Assembly (NCBI GenBank): GCA_020722005.1 | Contig: DYLP01000017.1 | Span: 2,032 to 52,390, forward strand | DNA length: 50,359 bases | Direction of reading: 5' to 3' | DNA from: Melioribacter roseus | Lineage (GTDB): Bacteria > Bacteroidota > Ignavibacteria > Ignavibacteriales > Melioribacteraceae | Part shown: one piece after another, positions 1 to 9,421 of the stretch | Numbering within the stretch: the first letter of the stretch is position 1 | Layout of the letters: every line of letters begins with the position of its first letter | Notes under the pieces: model-generated | What the model was told of the DNA's origin: nothing | The model's input: only the letters and a program-made list of their open reading frames with translations | Database searches by the model: none | Program-made: the position numbers and the translations under genes

Positions 1-179
1 TGCGCTTCTTTGCGGTCTCTGCGGTTATTATACAGTATGGCGAATCATGAATTTCCTATCAACCCAGTTTCATGCAATTATATCTTTTAGAAAACCCGCT
101 TATTTGTATCAATTATTTTTAATTTAATGCGATAATAATATGTGGAAATGAGTCCTTGCTAAATTGAAATAGGCGTTAT

Positions 180-521
180 ATGTCTGAAATTATATCGATT
201 GATGAGATAAAGAATGGTACGGTGCTTGCAGAAGACATTCGAAATAAGTACGGACAACTGTTGATATCAGCTGAAACGGTGCTCAATGAAAAACATGTAC
301 GTCTTTTGAAAACCTGGGGAATATCTGTAATCTCAATAGTTGTTAATGGCAAGGAAAAGGTAATGATTACAGAAGTAGAAAAAGAGCAAAAGAAAAAAGA
401 ATTGCTCAAAGAGATTGGATGGGAAGTGGATAATCAATTTGAGGAAGATTTGATTAATATGGCAGTCGAACATAAACTCGAGCAGATTAAGTTTTATGAA
501 CGCAAAAGTTCAAATACTTGA
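180..521 (+). CDS. Small protein like the N-terminal domain of HD-GYP proteins
   Basis: A 113-residue soluble protein with no signal peptide. The first ~65 residues contain 'NGTVLAEDIRNKYGQLLI' and 'LLKTWGISVISI', the pattern of the small beta-rich domain that often precedes HD-GYP phosphodiesterase domains. The rest is a charged helix (KEKVMITEVEKEQKKKELL). It has no catalytic HD motif of its own. Its end overlaps the start of the HDOD gene by 26 bp, so the two are probably translationally coupled and may act together in signalling. The family assignment is by resemblance only, and the function is unknown. Confidence 0.7.
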   Translation: MSEIISIDEIKNGTVLAEDIRNKYGQLLISAETVLNEKHVRLLKTWGISVISIVVNGKEKVMITEVEKEQKKKELLKEIGWEVDNQFEEDLINMAVEHKLEQIKFYERKSSNT

Positions 522-1350
522 TAAGATTCATGACATTCCCACTTTACCGACGATTTATACGACCGTCTCAAAAGCAATGGAAGAACCTTACATAACAAAC
601 GAAAAGATCGCTGAAATAATATCAGCAGATCAGTCTTCTTCTTTTAAGATATTAAGAATAGCAAACTCGCCGTTCTTCGGATTCAGAGGTAAAGTTGATA
701 CTATATCAAAGGCAATTTTATACCTCGGGCATAATGAAGTGAAAAATATACTCTTGACGGTTTCATTACTCAAGATTATGCCCGGCAGTAAAATATTATC
801 CGCTTTAAAACCTGTTGATTTATGGGCTCATTCGATATCGGTTGGTGTAATAGCCAGAATTATCGGAGGTGCAATTGGGGACAAAAAAATCGAAAATTAT
901 TTTCTTGCGGGTGTATTGCACGATATCGGTAAACTCTTATTTATAGAGTATATGAACAAAGAATACGCCGAGGTCCTCGACATTGCCCAAAAAAACAAAA
1001 TTGAAATTTCTGCAGTCGAAGCAGACAAACTCGGTATAACTCATGCGGAATTGGGAGCTAAGTTGGCTGAGAAATGGAAACTCCCGCGAATTATCATTAA
1101 TACCTTAAGAAATCATCACAAAGGAATTTCCGATTTGATATCGCAGGAATCGCCGGTCGCCGCTGTTTATATCGGCGACATTGTTTCCAGGCTCTTGTCG
1201 CTCGGATATTCGGGCGACCCGATTATCAAAAAACCAGTAAGCTCCGTCTGGAGAAAATTGTCCCTGCCGGTGAATTTTTTTACAAATAACCGTAAAAAAA
1301 TCGTTCTCGAATACGAACATATATTTAAGATGCTAATGATTAACCGATGA
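496..1350 (+). CDS. HDOD-domain signalling protein
   Basis: A 284-residue soluble protein dominated by an HDOD domain (roughly residues 5-210). Diagnostic stretches are 'IHDIPTLPTIYTTVSKAM' near the N-terminus, 'ILRIANSPFFGFRGKVDTI', 'AILYLGHNEVKNILL' and a later 'GVLHDIGKLL' with an HD pair. HDOD proteins are usually non-catalytic scaffolds or regulators in signal transduction, often partnered with kinases or cyclic-di-GMP proteins. The gene overlaps the upstream 113-aa gene by 26 bp, and its stop overlaps the downstream kinase start (ATGA), so the three form one operon. Whether the remaining HD pair is catalytic cannot be told from sequence. Confidence 0.88.
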   Translation: MNAKVQILDKIHDIPTLPTIYTTVSKAMEEPYITNEKIAEIISADQSSSFKILRIANSPFFGFRGKVDTISKAILYLGHNEVKNILLTVSLLKIMPGSKILSALKPVDLWAHSISVGVIARIIGGAIGDKKIENYFLAGVLHDIGKLLFIEYMNKEYAEVLDIAQKNKIEISAVEADKLGITHAELGAKLAEKWKLPRIIINTLRNHHKGISDLISQESPVAAVYIGDIVSRLLSLGYSGDPIIKKPVSSVWRKLSLPVNFFTNNRKKIVLEYEHIFKMLMINR

Positions 1351-3398
1351 AATCTGCCGAAGTAAACATATTGTCCGATATCATAAAGATTATCGATAAC
1401 GATGATTCCGACACGCTCTTCAGTACCATATCGAAATCGCTTCTCAATTCGAATGAATCAATAAAATGGTGTGCTTTTTACATTCATGACAATGAAATCC
1501 ACGATTTCAAAATTGCCAAAATATACCCCGAGTACGACCGGAAAGAAATTGAATCGGAATACGAATCGTTAATTGATGATGGAATCATTGGTAATTTAAT
1601 AAATTCGGAGTCACCCGTTTTATATAGTAAGACGGATATTGTAATCAGGCTTGCAACTAAGGAAAATTTATACGGCATTATTATCATAAAATGTATTAAG
1701 GAGCCGTTACCCAACGATAGTTATTCGGCACTTTCAAAATTACTTTGTCTCTGGTTCATTAAAAATCAAAATGGCAACGGCTTCGGTGCAAACACAAAAA
1801 ATAAAATTGAAAATCGCAACTACTACAATAAAGTTTTGCTGGAAGGCATTCAAAATCTGCGAAATATTCTCGATTCAATTCATGCCGGCATCGTCTTAAT
1901 TAATTCGGGTACACAGACTTTAGAAGATGCGAACGCTATGGCTGCGAAATTAACCGGATGGTCGAAAGACGATTTAATCGGGATGAAGCGAGAGGAACTT
2001 TTTCTTCTCAATTCCTGGGACTATAAAGAGTTTGGCAAATTGCTCGGTTCAGAATCGATTCTGAAAAAGAAAAACGGGAATGTGGCGTCGGTACTTCTTA
2101 CCGAAGAGAAAATTAAACTGGGAAATGAACATTTTATATTATCCACTTTTTCGGATATATCCGAACAAAAAAAGCTGGAGGAAGAACTGCTCGAATTAAA
2201 ATACCAGTTAGAGCAGAAAGTTGAGGAAAGAACGAAGGAATTAAAAAATGCGTACGATAAATTAAAGTCGGAAATGGAAGTTCGCTCAAAGCTGGAAAAA
2301 GAAAAATTAAAACTTTACTATGCAGTTTATCAAAGCCCTGTGGCAATGGTTATTGTTGACCTTAAAGGTTTTATCGAGTATGTAAATCCAAAATTCAATG
2401 AGTTAACGGATTTTTATTACGATGACGTAATCGGTAAAAAAATTATAAATGTAATAGTTACGGATAATAACGAATATTACATTAAAGAAATTGCCGAAAT
2501 AATAGTACAGGAAAAAATCTGGAAAAAAGATATCAGGATTAGAAAGAAAGATGGAGAATTTATCTGGGTATCGGCATCTGTATCTGGTATCGTTAATGAA
2601 AACGGGAAAATAACGCATTACCTTGCAGTTTATGAAGATATATCGCTTAAAAAGAAAGCCGAAGAAGAAATTATTAAAGCTAAAGAAAAAGCAGAAGAAG
2701 CAGCGCGTCTTAAAACCTCGCTGCTTGCTAATATGAGTCATGAATTTCGTACTCCGCTAATTGGAATTCTCGGATTTTCCGAATTCCTTTTGGAAGACGA
2801 CTTAAACCAGGAAACGAAAGAAATAATTGCGGATATTAATTCGGCTGGTAAACGACTACTGAATACGCTCGACAGTGTTCTTCAGCTTTCGGAATTGGAA
2901 TCGCTTTCAGAATATCTTAAACTATCAAGAGCTTCGTTAAATGAATTGATACGTAATGCTTATGAGTTATATCTACCGTTTGCTGTTTCAAAAGGTCTTC
3001 ACTTTAAACTAAATTTATCGAGCAAATCGTTAATCTCAGAAATTGATGACGGACTTTTTTCAAAAGCGCTGGCTTTTATTATTGACAATGCTATTAAATT
3101 CACTCAAAAAGGGGAAATCGAAGTAAATGCAGAAATTGCTTATCACAATGGAAAATACTGGAATGCTATAAAAATATCCGATACCGGAATTGGCATCGAC
3201 GAAAAAGATTTTGAATTAATATTTCAAGAATTCCGTCAGGGGAGCGAAGGACATAAGAGAAATTACGAAGGTACGGGTCTGGGACTTACTCTGGCAAAAA
3301 AGATGATTGAATACATGAACGGATTTATAACCGTGGAAAGTAGTAAAGGTCAGGGTTCAGTTTTTGTAATATATCTTCCCGCCATTGTAGAAAATTAG
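1347..3398 (+). CDS. PAS-domain sensor histidine kinase (soluble)
   Basis: A 683-residue hybrid-free histidine kinase. The order seen is: an N-terminal GAF-like region (~1-145), PAS 1 (~165-275, 'LDSIHAGIVLINSG'), a coiled coil (~275-320, rich in E/K/L), PAS 2 with PAC (~325-440, 'IRKKDGEFIWVSASV'), a HisKA dimerisation helix with H-box 'LLANMSHEFRTPL' (H465), and a HATPase with N-box 'IIDNAIKFTQ', G1 'ISDTGIGI' and G2 'EGTGLGLTLA'. No transmembrane segment or receiver domain is present, so it should sense a cytoplasmic signal. The start overlaps the HDOD stop by 4 bp. Its last 42 bp overlap the 3' end of the convergent glycosyltransferase gene. No cognate response regulator is adjacent. Confidence 0.92.
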   Translation: MKSAEVNILSDIIKIIDNDDSDTLFSTISKSLLNSNESIKWCAFYIHDNEIHDFKIAKIYPEYDRKEIESEYESLIDDGIIGNLINSESPVLYSKTDIVIRLATKENLYGIIIIKCIKEPLPNDSYSALSKLLCLWFIKNQNGNGFGANTKNKIENRNYYNKVLLEGIQNLRNILDSIHAGIVLINSGTQTLEDANAMAAKLTGWSKDDLIGMKREELFLLNSWDYKEFGKLLGSESILKKKNGNVASVLLTEEKIKLGNEHFILSTFSDISEQKKLEEELLELKYQLEQKVEERTKELKNAYDKLKSEMEVRSKLEKEKLKLYYAVYQSPVAMVIVDLKGFIEYVNPKFNELTDFYYDDVIGKKIINVIVTDNNEYYIKEIAEIIVQEKIWKKDIRIRKKDGEFIWVSASVSGIVNENGKITHYLAVYEDISLKKKAEEEIIKAKEKAEEAARLKTSLLANMSHEFRTPLIGILGFSEFLLEDDLNQETKEIIADINSAGKRLLNTLDSVLQLSELESLSEYLKLSRASLNELIRNAYELYLPFAVSKGLHFKLNLSSKSLISEIDDGLFSKALAFIIDNAIKFTQKGEIEVNAEIAYHNGKYWNAIKISDTGIGIDEKDFELIFQEFRQGSEGHKRNYEGTGLGLTLAKKMIEYMNGFITVESSKGQGSVFVIYLPAIVEN

Positions 3399-4667
3399 TT
3401 CGCCCGTCAAAAAAATTATTACAGGAATATATTCTATAAAAATCAATAAAGGATATTCCTGCCATAAACCATATAACTGATAATTAATCACGGTAATGAT
3501 AGTTATACTACTTAAAGCAGCGTAAAAAATTCCGCTCAATCTCGGTACAACGGGCAATAAAACAATTAGCCACCCGATGTACCAGGGATGCACAACAGGT
3601 GAAAATAAGAGTAACAATAAGTACGTGTAATAAAGATCAAATTCTATTTTCCTCCTTTTCATAAAAAAATAATAAGCTGTAAATGAAATTGCATAGAGGA
3701 TTAAACAAATCAGTCTCGATTTCTGATTATGCTCGAGGAAAACATTTATTACGTTGAAAATACTACCGTTGAAAGTCCAGTTTCTGGCAAATTTTAGCAA
3801 CGCCTGAAATAAGTCGGGTGTACTTAAATAAGGTATAAATTGAATTGCGAGTATAAAGACGGGAATTAAAGGAAATATGATTTTTCTTTTAATATCCGAT
3901 TCATAAAGAAAAATTGCCGGCAGTGCAATCAAGAAGGCAGGTTTAACCGACAAAGCAAAACCCAAAAATATTAAAGAAATTATTTTGCGTATTGCGTTTT
4001 TATCCGCAGGCTTGAGATAGAACAAAAGAAAGAGTATGAAAAATGTAAATCCGTATCCATCCAGATGAGCGTCGATACCTATATGAATTAAGATTAGAGG
4101 ACACAATGCATAAAGCAAGACGTAGCCTGCGCTCATTTCTCTTATTTTCAACAGGAATAAAGTTCCCGTCACCGTAATCATTTCAAACAGCAACATAAGA
4201 AGTTTTAATCCCCATACTTCTTCACCGCTTATTGAATATCCCAGGTAGAAAAGCCACTGGCTCAGAGGGAAATAGATAGTTTTCATCTCCGGGAAATTTA
4301 CTTTGCCTGGAATAATCGTGCTAGTAAGATGATTTAATTGGCTCGCATTGGGTGGATATAAATAAGGATTAATTCCATTGTATTGAACTTTACCGTCCCA
4401 TATATATCGATATATGTCGTCGCTTCCCAATGGAAAGTTATTAATGAATAAAATTCTGATTAAAACAGCTGCCGTCAGTCCGAAATAAATTGTTTTCCTG
4501 TCAATCTTATACTTAAGTATTATTATGGCAAATGGAAAATAGAGTAACGAGGAAATAAGGGAAATATAATTGAAATGAATAATGTCATAATGAATGAATA
4601 AATAAAAATATAGAACAAGCTGAATAAGAATAATTAATTTGATAGTATGATCTAACGTATTTTTCAT
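3357..4667 (-). CDS. Polytopic GT-C-type glycosyltransferase (mannosyltransferase-like)
   Basis: A 436-residue integral membrane protein with about 10-12 hydrophobic segments spread over its whole length. The early loop 'GSDDIYRYIWDGKVQYNGIN' followed by 'PYLYPP' is the acidic-motif loop of GT-C-fold transferases that use polyprenyl-phosphate sugars, as in DUF2029/MptB-like mannosyltransferases. It probably adds a hexose to a lipid or envelope glycan at the outer face of the inner membrane. The donor and acceptor are not predictable. It is transcribed toward the kinase gene and the two coding ends overlap by 42 bp. There is no operon partner, and the gene is divergent from mannan operon A. 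Confidence 0.75.
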   Translation of the reverse strand: MKNTLDHTIKLIILIQLVLYFYLFIHYDIIHFNYISLISSLLYFPFAIIILKYKIDRKTIYFGLTAAVLIRILFINNFPLGSDDIYRYIWDGKVQYNGINPYLYPPNASQLNHLTSTIIPGKVNFPEMKTIYFPLSQWLFYLGYSISGEEVWGLKLLMLLFEMITVTGTLFLLKIREMSAGYVLLYALCPLILIHIGIDAHLDGYGFTFFILFLLFYLKPADKNAIRKIISLIFLGFALSVKPAFLIALPAIFLYESDIKRKIIFPLIPVFILAIQFIPYLSTPDLFQALLKFARNWTFNGSIFNVINVFLEHNQKSRLICLILYAISFTAYYFFMKRRKIEFDLYYTYLLLLLFSPVVHPWYIGWLIVLLPVVPRLSGIFYAALSSITIITVINYQLYGLWQEYPLLIFIEYIPVIIFLTGELIFYNGGKIYYKN

Positions 4668-4749
4668 TCGTATCTAAATTAATACCAATTTTAATACCGG
4701 AAAAATAAGGAAATTTAATAAGCTGCAATAAATAGAATTAATTGTAGAA

Positions 4750-4766
4750 TTTATCATTTTGATAAA
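4750..4766. promoter_or_regulatory. Palindrome 1 of the mannan locus (candidate activator site)
   Basis: The sequence TTTATCATTTTGATAAA is a perfect inverted repeat (TTTATCA, 3-nt spacer, TGATAAA). Its centre lies about 79 bp upstream of the GG of a candidate sigma-54 promoter. It shares both 7-bp arms with the palindrome at 13035-13051, which sits in the same position ahead of mannan operon B. This is typical geometry for an NtrC-type enhancer site. The binding protein is inferred, most likely the response regulator at 19126. Confidence 0.6.
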
Positions 4767-4835
4767 ATTTTATTATCCTTATAAATAATTTGCCATAAAA
4801 GAAGCGATTAACAAACGGATATACGATTAATTAAG

Positions 4836-4850
4836 TGGCATAATTTCTGT
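4836..4850 (+). promoter_or_regulatory. Candidate sigma-54 promoter of mannan operon A
   Basis: TGGCATAATTTCTGT keeps the TGGCA -24 element and the exact 10-nt spacing between GG (4837-4838) and the -12 dinucleotide. The latter is GT rather than the consensus GC. The predicted start near 4861 leaves a ~36-nt leader with a GGAG ribosome site before the ATG at 4897. The -12 mismatch lowers confidence; the upstream palindrome raises it. Confidence 0.45.
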
Positions 4851-4896
4851 ACGTCTACATTGGTGGTTATATTCTCAAAACGGAGTCTGTATATTA

Positions 4897-6243
4897 ATGA
4901 AAAAAAATGTGTTGTTCTTTATTTCGTTGTTAATTTTTTCGGCTTGCAGCACTTCTCTAATAACTAAAACTGAATATGTTCGAGTCGCCGGTACTCATTT
5001 TGAATACAAGGGCGAACCGTATTATTTTGCCGGTACTAATTTCTGGTACGGATGTTATCTGGGGCGTGATGGCCAAAACGGTGATAGAGAACGCTTGAAG
5101 CGTGAACTTGACTATCTTAAAGAACTTGGAATTACAAATCTTAGAATCCTTGCAGCTTCCGAAAAATCGTACATTCAAGGTTCGCTCGAACCTGCAGTTC
5201 AGAATGAACCCGGTAATTTCAATGAAAATTTGCTCGACGGTCTCGATTATCTTCTTTATGAAATGCGCAAAAGGGAAATGTTCGCGGTCGTTTTCTTGAG
5301 TAATTATTGGGAATGGTCGGGCGGTTTTGCCGTCTATAACAGATGGGCTGGCGATTCGAATTACGTCGACCCGCATAATCCAGAGCAAGGATGGACAAAG
5401 TTCATGAATTATTCGGCTAAATTTTATACCAATGATAAGGCAAACGAATATTATCGGAATTTTATTTTGAAAATTGTTACGAGAAAGAATAAATACACGG
5501 GAGATTATTATTATAACGACCCGACAATTATGGCGTGGCAGCTGGCAAACGAACCGAGACCCGGCTGGGGCGAAGAGGGTTTCCGAAATGCAAATAATTT
5601 TTATAAATGGATCGATGAAACGGTAGCCTTTATCCGCTCGATTGACCCAAATCATCTGATTACAACAGGCAACGAAGGTCTTGGCGGTTGCCTCGATGCC
5701 GATACTATTTTTATAAATGCTCATAAAAGTCCAAATATTGACTATGCCACTTTTCACCTCTGGGCAAAGAATTGGGGATGGTTCGATGCCAAAAAAATTG
5801 AAGAAACATATCCATCAACAGAAAAAAAAGCTATCGACTATTTTAATACTCATATGATACTGGCACGTCGACTCAATAAACCAATTACACTGGAAGAATT
5901 CGGTATGCCCAGAGATAATGAAGAATATAAATCTGGTTCGCCGGTAACAGCAAGGGACAGATATTTTTTGAAAATATTCGATTTGGTATCAGATAGTGCT
6001 GAGGCTGGGGCTCCAATTGCCGGTACCAATTTCTGGGCTTGGGGTGGCGAAGGAAAGAACGTCGACGATGACTATTTATGGGAAAAAGGCGAACCTTTTA
6101 CGGGAGATCCGCCGCAGGAACCTCAAGGGCTTAATTCAGTTTTTATTTCCGATAAATCGACTCTTGAAATAATTTCAAAACACGCTGCGGATATGAATCG
6201 TCTCCGTAATTTGAAATACTTTGTACGCAATTTAAACGACTAA
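4897..6243 (+). CDS. GH5 endo-beta-1,4-mannanase, lipoprotein
   Basis: 448 residues. The lipoprotein signal peptide ends in a lipobox (IFSAC, Cys17), so the enzyme should be anchored to the outer membrane. The (beta/alpha)8 catalytic domain fills the rest. The acid/base is E219 in 'WQLANEPRPG' and the nucleophile is E334 in 'ITLEEFGMPR', the two GH5 glutamates. 'FAGTNFWYG' near residue 45 and the overall pattern fit the mannanase subfamily (GH5_7-like), which cuts internal beta-1,4-mannosyl bonds of mannan, glucomannan and galactomannan. It is the first gene of operon A, 2 bp ahead of a GH26 gene. The subfamily call rests on motifs and context, not an alignment. Confidence 0.88.
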   Translation: MKKNVLFFISLLIFSACSTSLITKTEYVRVAGTHFEYKGEPYYFAGTNFWYGCYLGRDGQNGDRERLKRELDYLKELGITNLRILAASEKSYIQGSLEPAVQNEPGNFNENLLDGLDYLLYEMRKREMFAVVFLSNYWEWSGGFAVYNRWAGDSNYVDPHNPEQGWTKFMNYSAKFYTNDKANEYYRNFILKIVTRKNKYTGDYYYNDPTIMAWQLANEPRPGWGEEGFRNANNFYKWIDETVAFIRSIDPNHLITTGNEGLGGCLDADTIFINAHKSPNIDYATFHLWAKNWGWFDAKKIEETYPSTEKKAIDYFNTHMILARRLNKPITLEEFGMPRDNEEYKSGSPVTARDRYFLKIFDLVSDSAEAGAPIAGTNFWAWGGEGKNVDDDYLWEKGEPFTGDPPQEPQGLNSVFISDKSTLEIISKHAADMNRLRNLKYFVRNLND

Positions 6244-6245
6244 TA

Positions 6246-7463
6246 ATGATGCGCAAATACAGTCTTTTTTCAATAATTATTATAACAATAAATGCGTGTA
6301 TGGCAGAATTTAATACTGTCGAATTTCTTAAAAAGAATAATTTAAAACTCGTCGATACAAACGCGACAAAAGAGACAGCGGTGCTTTATTATAATCTAAA
6401 AATACTTTCGAATACAAATACGATCTTCGGACATCACGATGCAACAGCTTATGGCGTCGGCTGGAACGGTGAAGAAGACAGAGCTGATGTTAAAGATGTT
6501 ACCAGTTCTTATCCTGGACTTTACGGATGGGATTTTGGAATATTAGCATGGAAATCGAAAGTTAAGAATGAAGATAGGCTTATCAGTCGACTGGTACGCA
6601 AAGCTTATTCGAGAGGAGGAGTAAATACTTTCTGCTGGCATGCGCCGAATCCTGTAACCGACAAATCGTTTTACGACACTACAATTGCAGTACCGAAAAT
6701 ACTGCCCGGCGGAGGATATTACTTGAAATATCTGAGAATGCTCGATCAAATTGCGGACTTTGTTGAAACTCTAAAAGACTCTACGGGCAAACCGATTCCT
6801 CTTATTTTTCGTCCCTTCCATGAGTTCGATGGCAGCTGGTTCTGGTGGGGAAAGAATTTTTGCAGTTCCAATGAATTTAAAAGGTTGTGGAGAACCACGG
6901 TTGAATATCTTAGAGATAAAAGAGGTTTGAGAAATATTCTCTATGCCTATTCACCCGATAGGAATTTTTATACTGAGGAAGAGTATCTCGAACGTTATCC
7001 GGGCGACGAATATGTCGATATTCTCGGCATCGATGACTATTACGATTTTATGCCTGATGGTGATGGCATTCAGTGGATTCAAAAGAAACTCGCAATCGTA
7101 ACATCCATTGCAAAACGTAAAAACAAAATTGCTGCATTTACAGAAACTGGGCTGGAAGGAATTGTCGATTCCAGTTGGTGGACGGAGAAACTCTATAAAA
7201 CAATTGAAGGCGATTCGATTAAAATTGCATATCTGATGGTCTGGCGGAATGCAAACAAAAATCATCATTATGCTCCTTACAAAGGGCATCCGAGCGAAGA
7301 TGATTTTGTAAAGTTTACACTAACCAAAAAAATTTTGCTTGAAAAAGATTTGCCCGATTTGTATTCCGAACCGATTAAAGAAGATATAATTAATCAGATC
7401 AATCTTAAACAAAAGATAGAATTATTAAAAGCTGTATTGACTTACCCTATTATGGTGCATTGA
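6246..7463 (+). CDS. GH26 beta-mannanase, lipoprotein
   Basis: 405 residues with a short lipoprotein signal (TINAC, Cys18). The GH26 signature residues are present: 'IFGHHDATAYG' at the start of the barrel, acid/base E193 in 'RPFHEFDGSWFWWG', and nucleophile E300 in 'FTETGLEG'. Members release mannobiose or short manno-oligosaccharides from beta-1,4-mannan. The neighbouring epimerase and mannosylglucose phosphorylase need mannobiose, so an exo-acting, mannobiose-releasing role is plausible but not shown. The gene follows the GH5 stop by 2 bp. Its own downstream spacer (about 70 bp) precedes the symporter. Confidence 0.9.
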   Translation: MMRKYSLFSIIIITINACMAEFNTVEFLKKNNLKLVDTNATKETAVLYYNLKILSNTNTIFGHHDATAYGVGWNGEEDRADVKDVTSSYPGLYGWDFGILAWKSKVKNEDRLISRLVRKAYSRGGVNTFCWHAPNPVTDKSFYDTTIAVPKILPGGGYYLKYLRMLDQIADFVETLKDSTGKPIPLIFRPFHEFDGSWFWWGKNFCSSNEFKRLWRTTVEYLRDKRGLRNILYAYSPDRNFYTEEEYLERYPGDEYVDILGIDDYYDFMPDGDGIQWIQKKLAIVTSIAKRKNKIAAFTETGLEGIVDSSWWTEKLYKTIEGDSIKIAYLMVWRNANKNHHYAPYKGHPSEDDFVKFTLTKKILLEKDLPDLYSEPIKEDIINQINLKQKIELLKAVLTYPIMVH

Positions 7464-7532
7464 TTATAAATGAGTATTAAGAAGGCTCTGGATGGCGTAA
7501 AAAAATATTAAAAATAAATTTACAGGGAAATT

Positions 7533-9377
7533 ATGCAGATACATATTATCGACTTGCTAATCATAATACTATACTTTTCTATAGTGCTGGTAATTGGGAT
7601 ACTCGTATCGAAAAGATCAATCAAGGATATCGACTCATACTTCCTGGGTAGTAACAAATTACCGTGGTGGATGCTTGGTATCTCAAACGCATCGGGAATG
7701 TTCGATATAACCGGTACCATGTGGCTTGTCTATTTATTATTTGTTTATGGAATGAAAAGCGTTTGGATTCCGTGGTTATGGCCGATTTTCAATCAGGTTT
7801 TCCTTTTTGCATACCTCTCCATTTGGCTACGCCGGTCGAATGTTATGACGGGAGCGCAATGGATTGAAACACGGTTCGGAAACGGTAAAGGTGCACGTCT
7901 TGCTCACATTATTGTCGTTTGTTTTGCACTTGTCAGTGTTGTGGGTTTTATAGCTTACGACTTTAAAGGAATCGGAAAATTTGCCAAGATATTCCTGCCG
8001 TGGGATTTATCACCCGATACTTACGCAATAATTTTAATGGGCATTACTGCAATCTACGCAGTCAAGGGGGGGATGGTGAGCGTGGTAGCAACAGAAGTGC
8101 TTCAGTTTCTTGTGATGACTGTCGCTTCGATCGCAGTTGGTATTGTGGCAATGAATGCGGTGCCTCCCGAAGCATTGAATACAGTCATCCCAAATGGTTG
8201 GAAAGAACTCTTTTTCGGATGGAATTTAAATCTCGATTGGTCGGGAATCATGGAATCGGTCAACGCAAAAATAGCTGAAGACGGTTATGAATTGTTTATG
8301 ATTTTTATGATGATGGTATTGTTCAAGGGAATACTTGTCAGCGCTGCCGGTCCGGCTCCGAATTATGATATGCAGCGAATTTTAGCCACAAAGAATCCAA
8401 AAGAAGCTTCCAAAATGAGCTGGCTGGTTTCGCTCGTTCTCTTTTTCCCGCGTTACATGATGATTTCAGGTCTTACGGTATTGGCTCTTGTCTTTTTGAT
8501 ACCTGAATTAAAGGCAATGGGACCGAATGTCGATTTTGAAATGATACTGCCATTGGCGTTGAAAGACTTGATACCTGTTGGATTGGTAGGCGTATTGCTG
8601 GCAGGTCTTCTTGCCGCATTTATGTCGACTTATGCAGCTACGATCAATGCCGCACCCGCCTATGTAGTTAACGATATTTATAAAAAATTCATTAATCAAA
8701 ACGCCCATCCGAAAAAATATGTCCATATGAGTATGGCTGTCTCGATTTTCTTTGTTATTCTCGGGTTCATTTTCGGTATTATGGCGCAATCGGTTAATCA
8801 AGTAACGCTCTGGATCGTCAATGGACTTTGGGGCGGTTACACTGCTGCAAATGTTTTGAAATGGTATTGGTGGAGAATGAATGGTTATGGATATTTCTGG
8901 GGAATGGTAATTGGTATTGCGGCGGCATTAATAATGCCGGTGCTTTTTCCTTCTCTGCCCGCTCTCAACGCATTCCCGTATGTGTTGGCAATTTCGGTGC
9001 TCGGTTCCGTATTGGGCAGTTACTTGACCGAACCTGAGCCGGACAATGTACTGATGAAATTTTATGTAACGGTTCGCCCGTGGGGATTATGGAAACCAAT
9101 TCATGAAAAAGTTAAAGCCCGTTTCCCAGAGTTTAATCCTAATTTCGGTTTCAAAAGAGATATGTTCAATGTTGTCATCGGTATTATATGGCAAACAACG
9201 CTACTTGCTGCACCAATTTATCTTGTAATCCATGAATATCTAAACTTTGCGATTACTCTCAGCATTACAGCTATAACTTCAATAATTCTCAAATTTACAT
9301 GGTGGAATAAACTCGATGAAATTAGTGGAGAAGAAACAGAAAAAATATACAGAGAAATGGCATCGAAAATTGAATGA
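7533..9377 (+). CDS. SSS-family Na+/solute symporter (probable manno-oligosaccharide importer)
   Basis: 614 residues with about 14 hydrophobic segments. The N-terminus 'IHIIDLLIIILYFSIVLVIG' with 'SYFLGSNKLPWWMLGISNASG' is typical of sodium:solute symporters, as is 'AAFMSTYAATINAAPAYVVNDIY' around residues 365-390 (a long stretch near the Na+ site). A ribosome site (AGGGAA) precedes the ATG. It sits between the mannanases and the GH130 enzyme, so mannobiose or a related oligosaccharide is the likely substrate. B. fragilis mannan loci carry a comparable sugar/cation symporter beside the epimerase and phosphorylase. The substrate is inferred from context alone. Confidence 0.88.
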   Translation: MQIHIIDLLIIILYFSIVLVIGILVSKRSIKDIDSYFLGSNKLPWWMLGISNASGMFDITGTMWLVYLLFVYGMKSVWIPWLWPIFNQVFLFAYLSIWLRRSNVMTGAQWIETRFGNGKGARLAHIIVVCFALVSVVGFIAYDFKGIGKFAKIFLPWDLSPDTYAIILMGITAIYAVKGGMVSVVATEVLQFLVMTVASIAVGIVAMNAVPPEALNTVIPNGWKELFFGWNLNLDWSGIMESVNAKIAEDGYELFMIFMMMVLFKGILVSAAGPAPNYDMQRILATKNPKEASKMSWLVSLVLFFPRYMMISGLTVLALVFLIPELKAMGPNVDFEMILPLALKDLIPVGLVGVLLAGLLAAFMSTYAATINAAPAYVVNDIYKKFINQNAHPKKYVHMSMAVSIFFVILGFIFGIMAQSVNQVTLWIVNGLWGGYTAANVLKWYWWRMNGYGYFWGMVIGIAAALIMPVLFPSLPALNAFPYVLAISVLGSVLGSYLTEPEPDNVLMKFYVTVRPWGLWKPIHEKVKARFPEFNPNFGFKRDMFNVVIGIIWQTTLLAAPIYLVIHEYLNFAITLSITAITSIILKFTWWNKLDEISGEETEKIYREMASKIE

Positions 9378-9421
9378 TACTCGTAGAGAAATATGAGTAA
9401 TAGCCAGGTAATAAACTAAGG

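Noticed and set aside
4957-5757. A long minus-strand open frame (266 codons) opposite the GH5 mannanase
   Set aside because: It is antisense to a gene with clear catalytic motifs, has no recognisable domain, and is explained by codon use of the sense gene.
7489-7507. TGGCG-containing stretch before the SSS symporter as a sigma-54 promoter
   Set aside because: The -12 position reads TA, not GC or GT, and there is no palindrome upstream; the symporter is better explained as part of operon A.
7470-7511. A 13-codon frame (MSIKKALDGVKKY) between the GH26 and symporter genes
   Set aside because: No ribosome site and too short to support.
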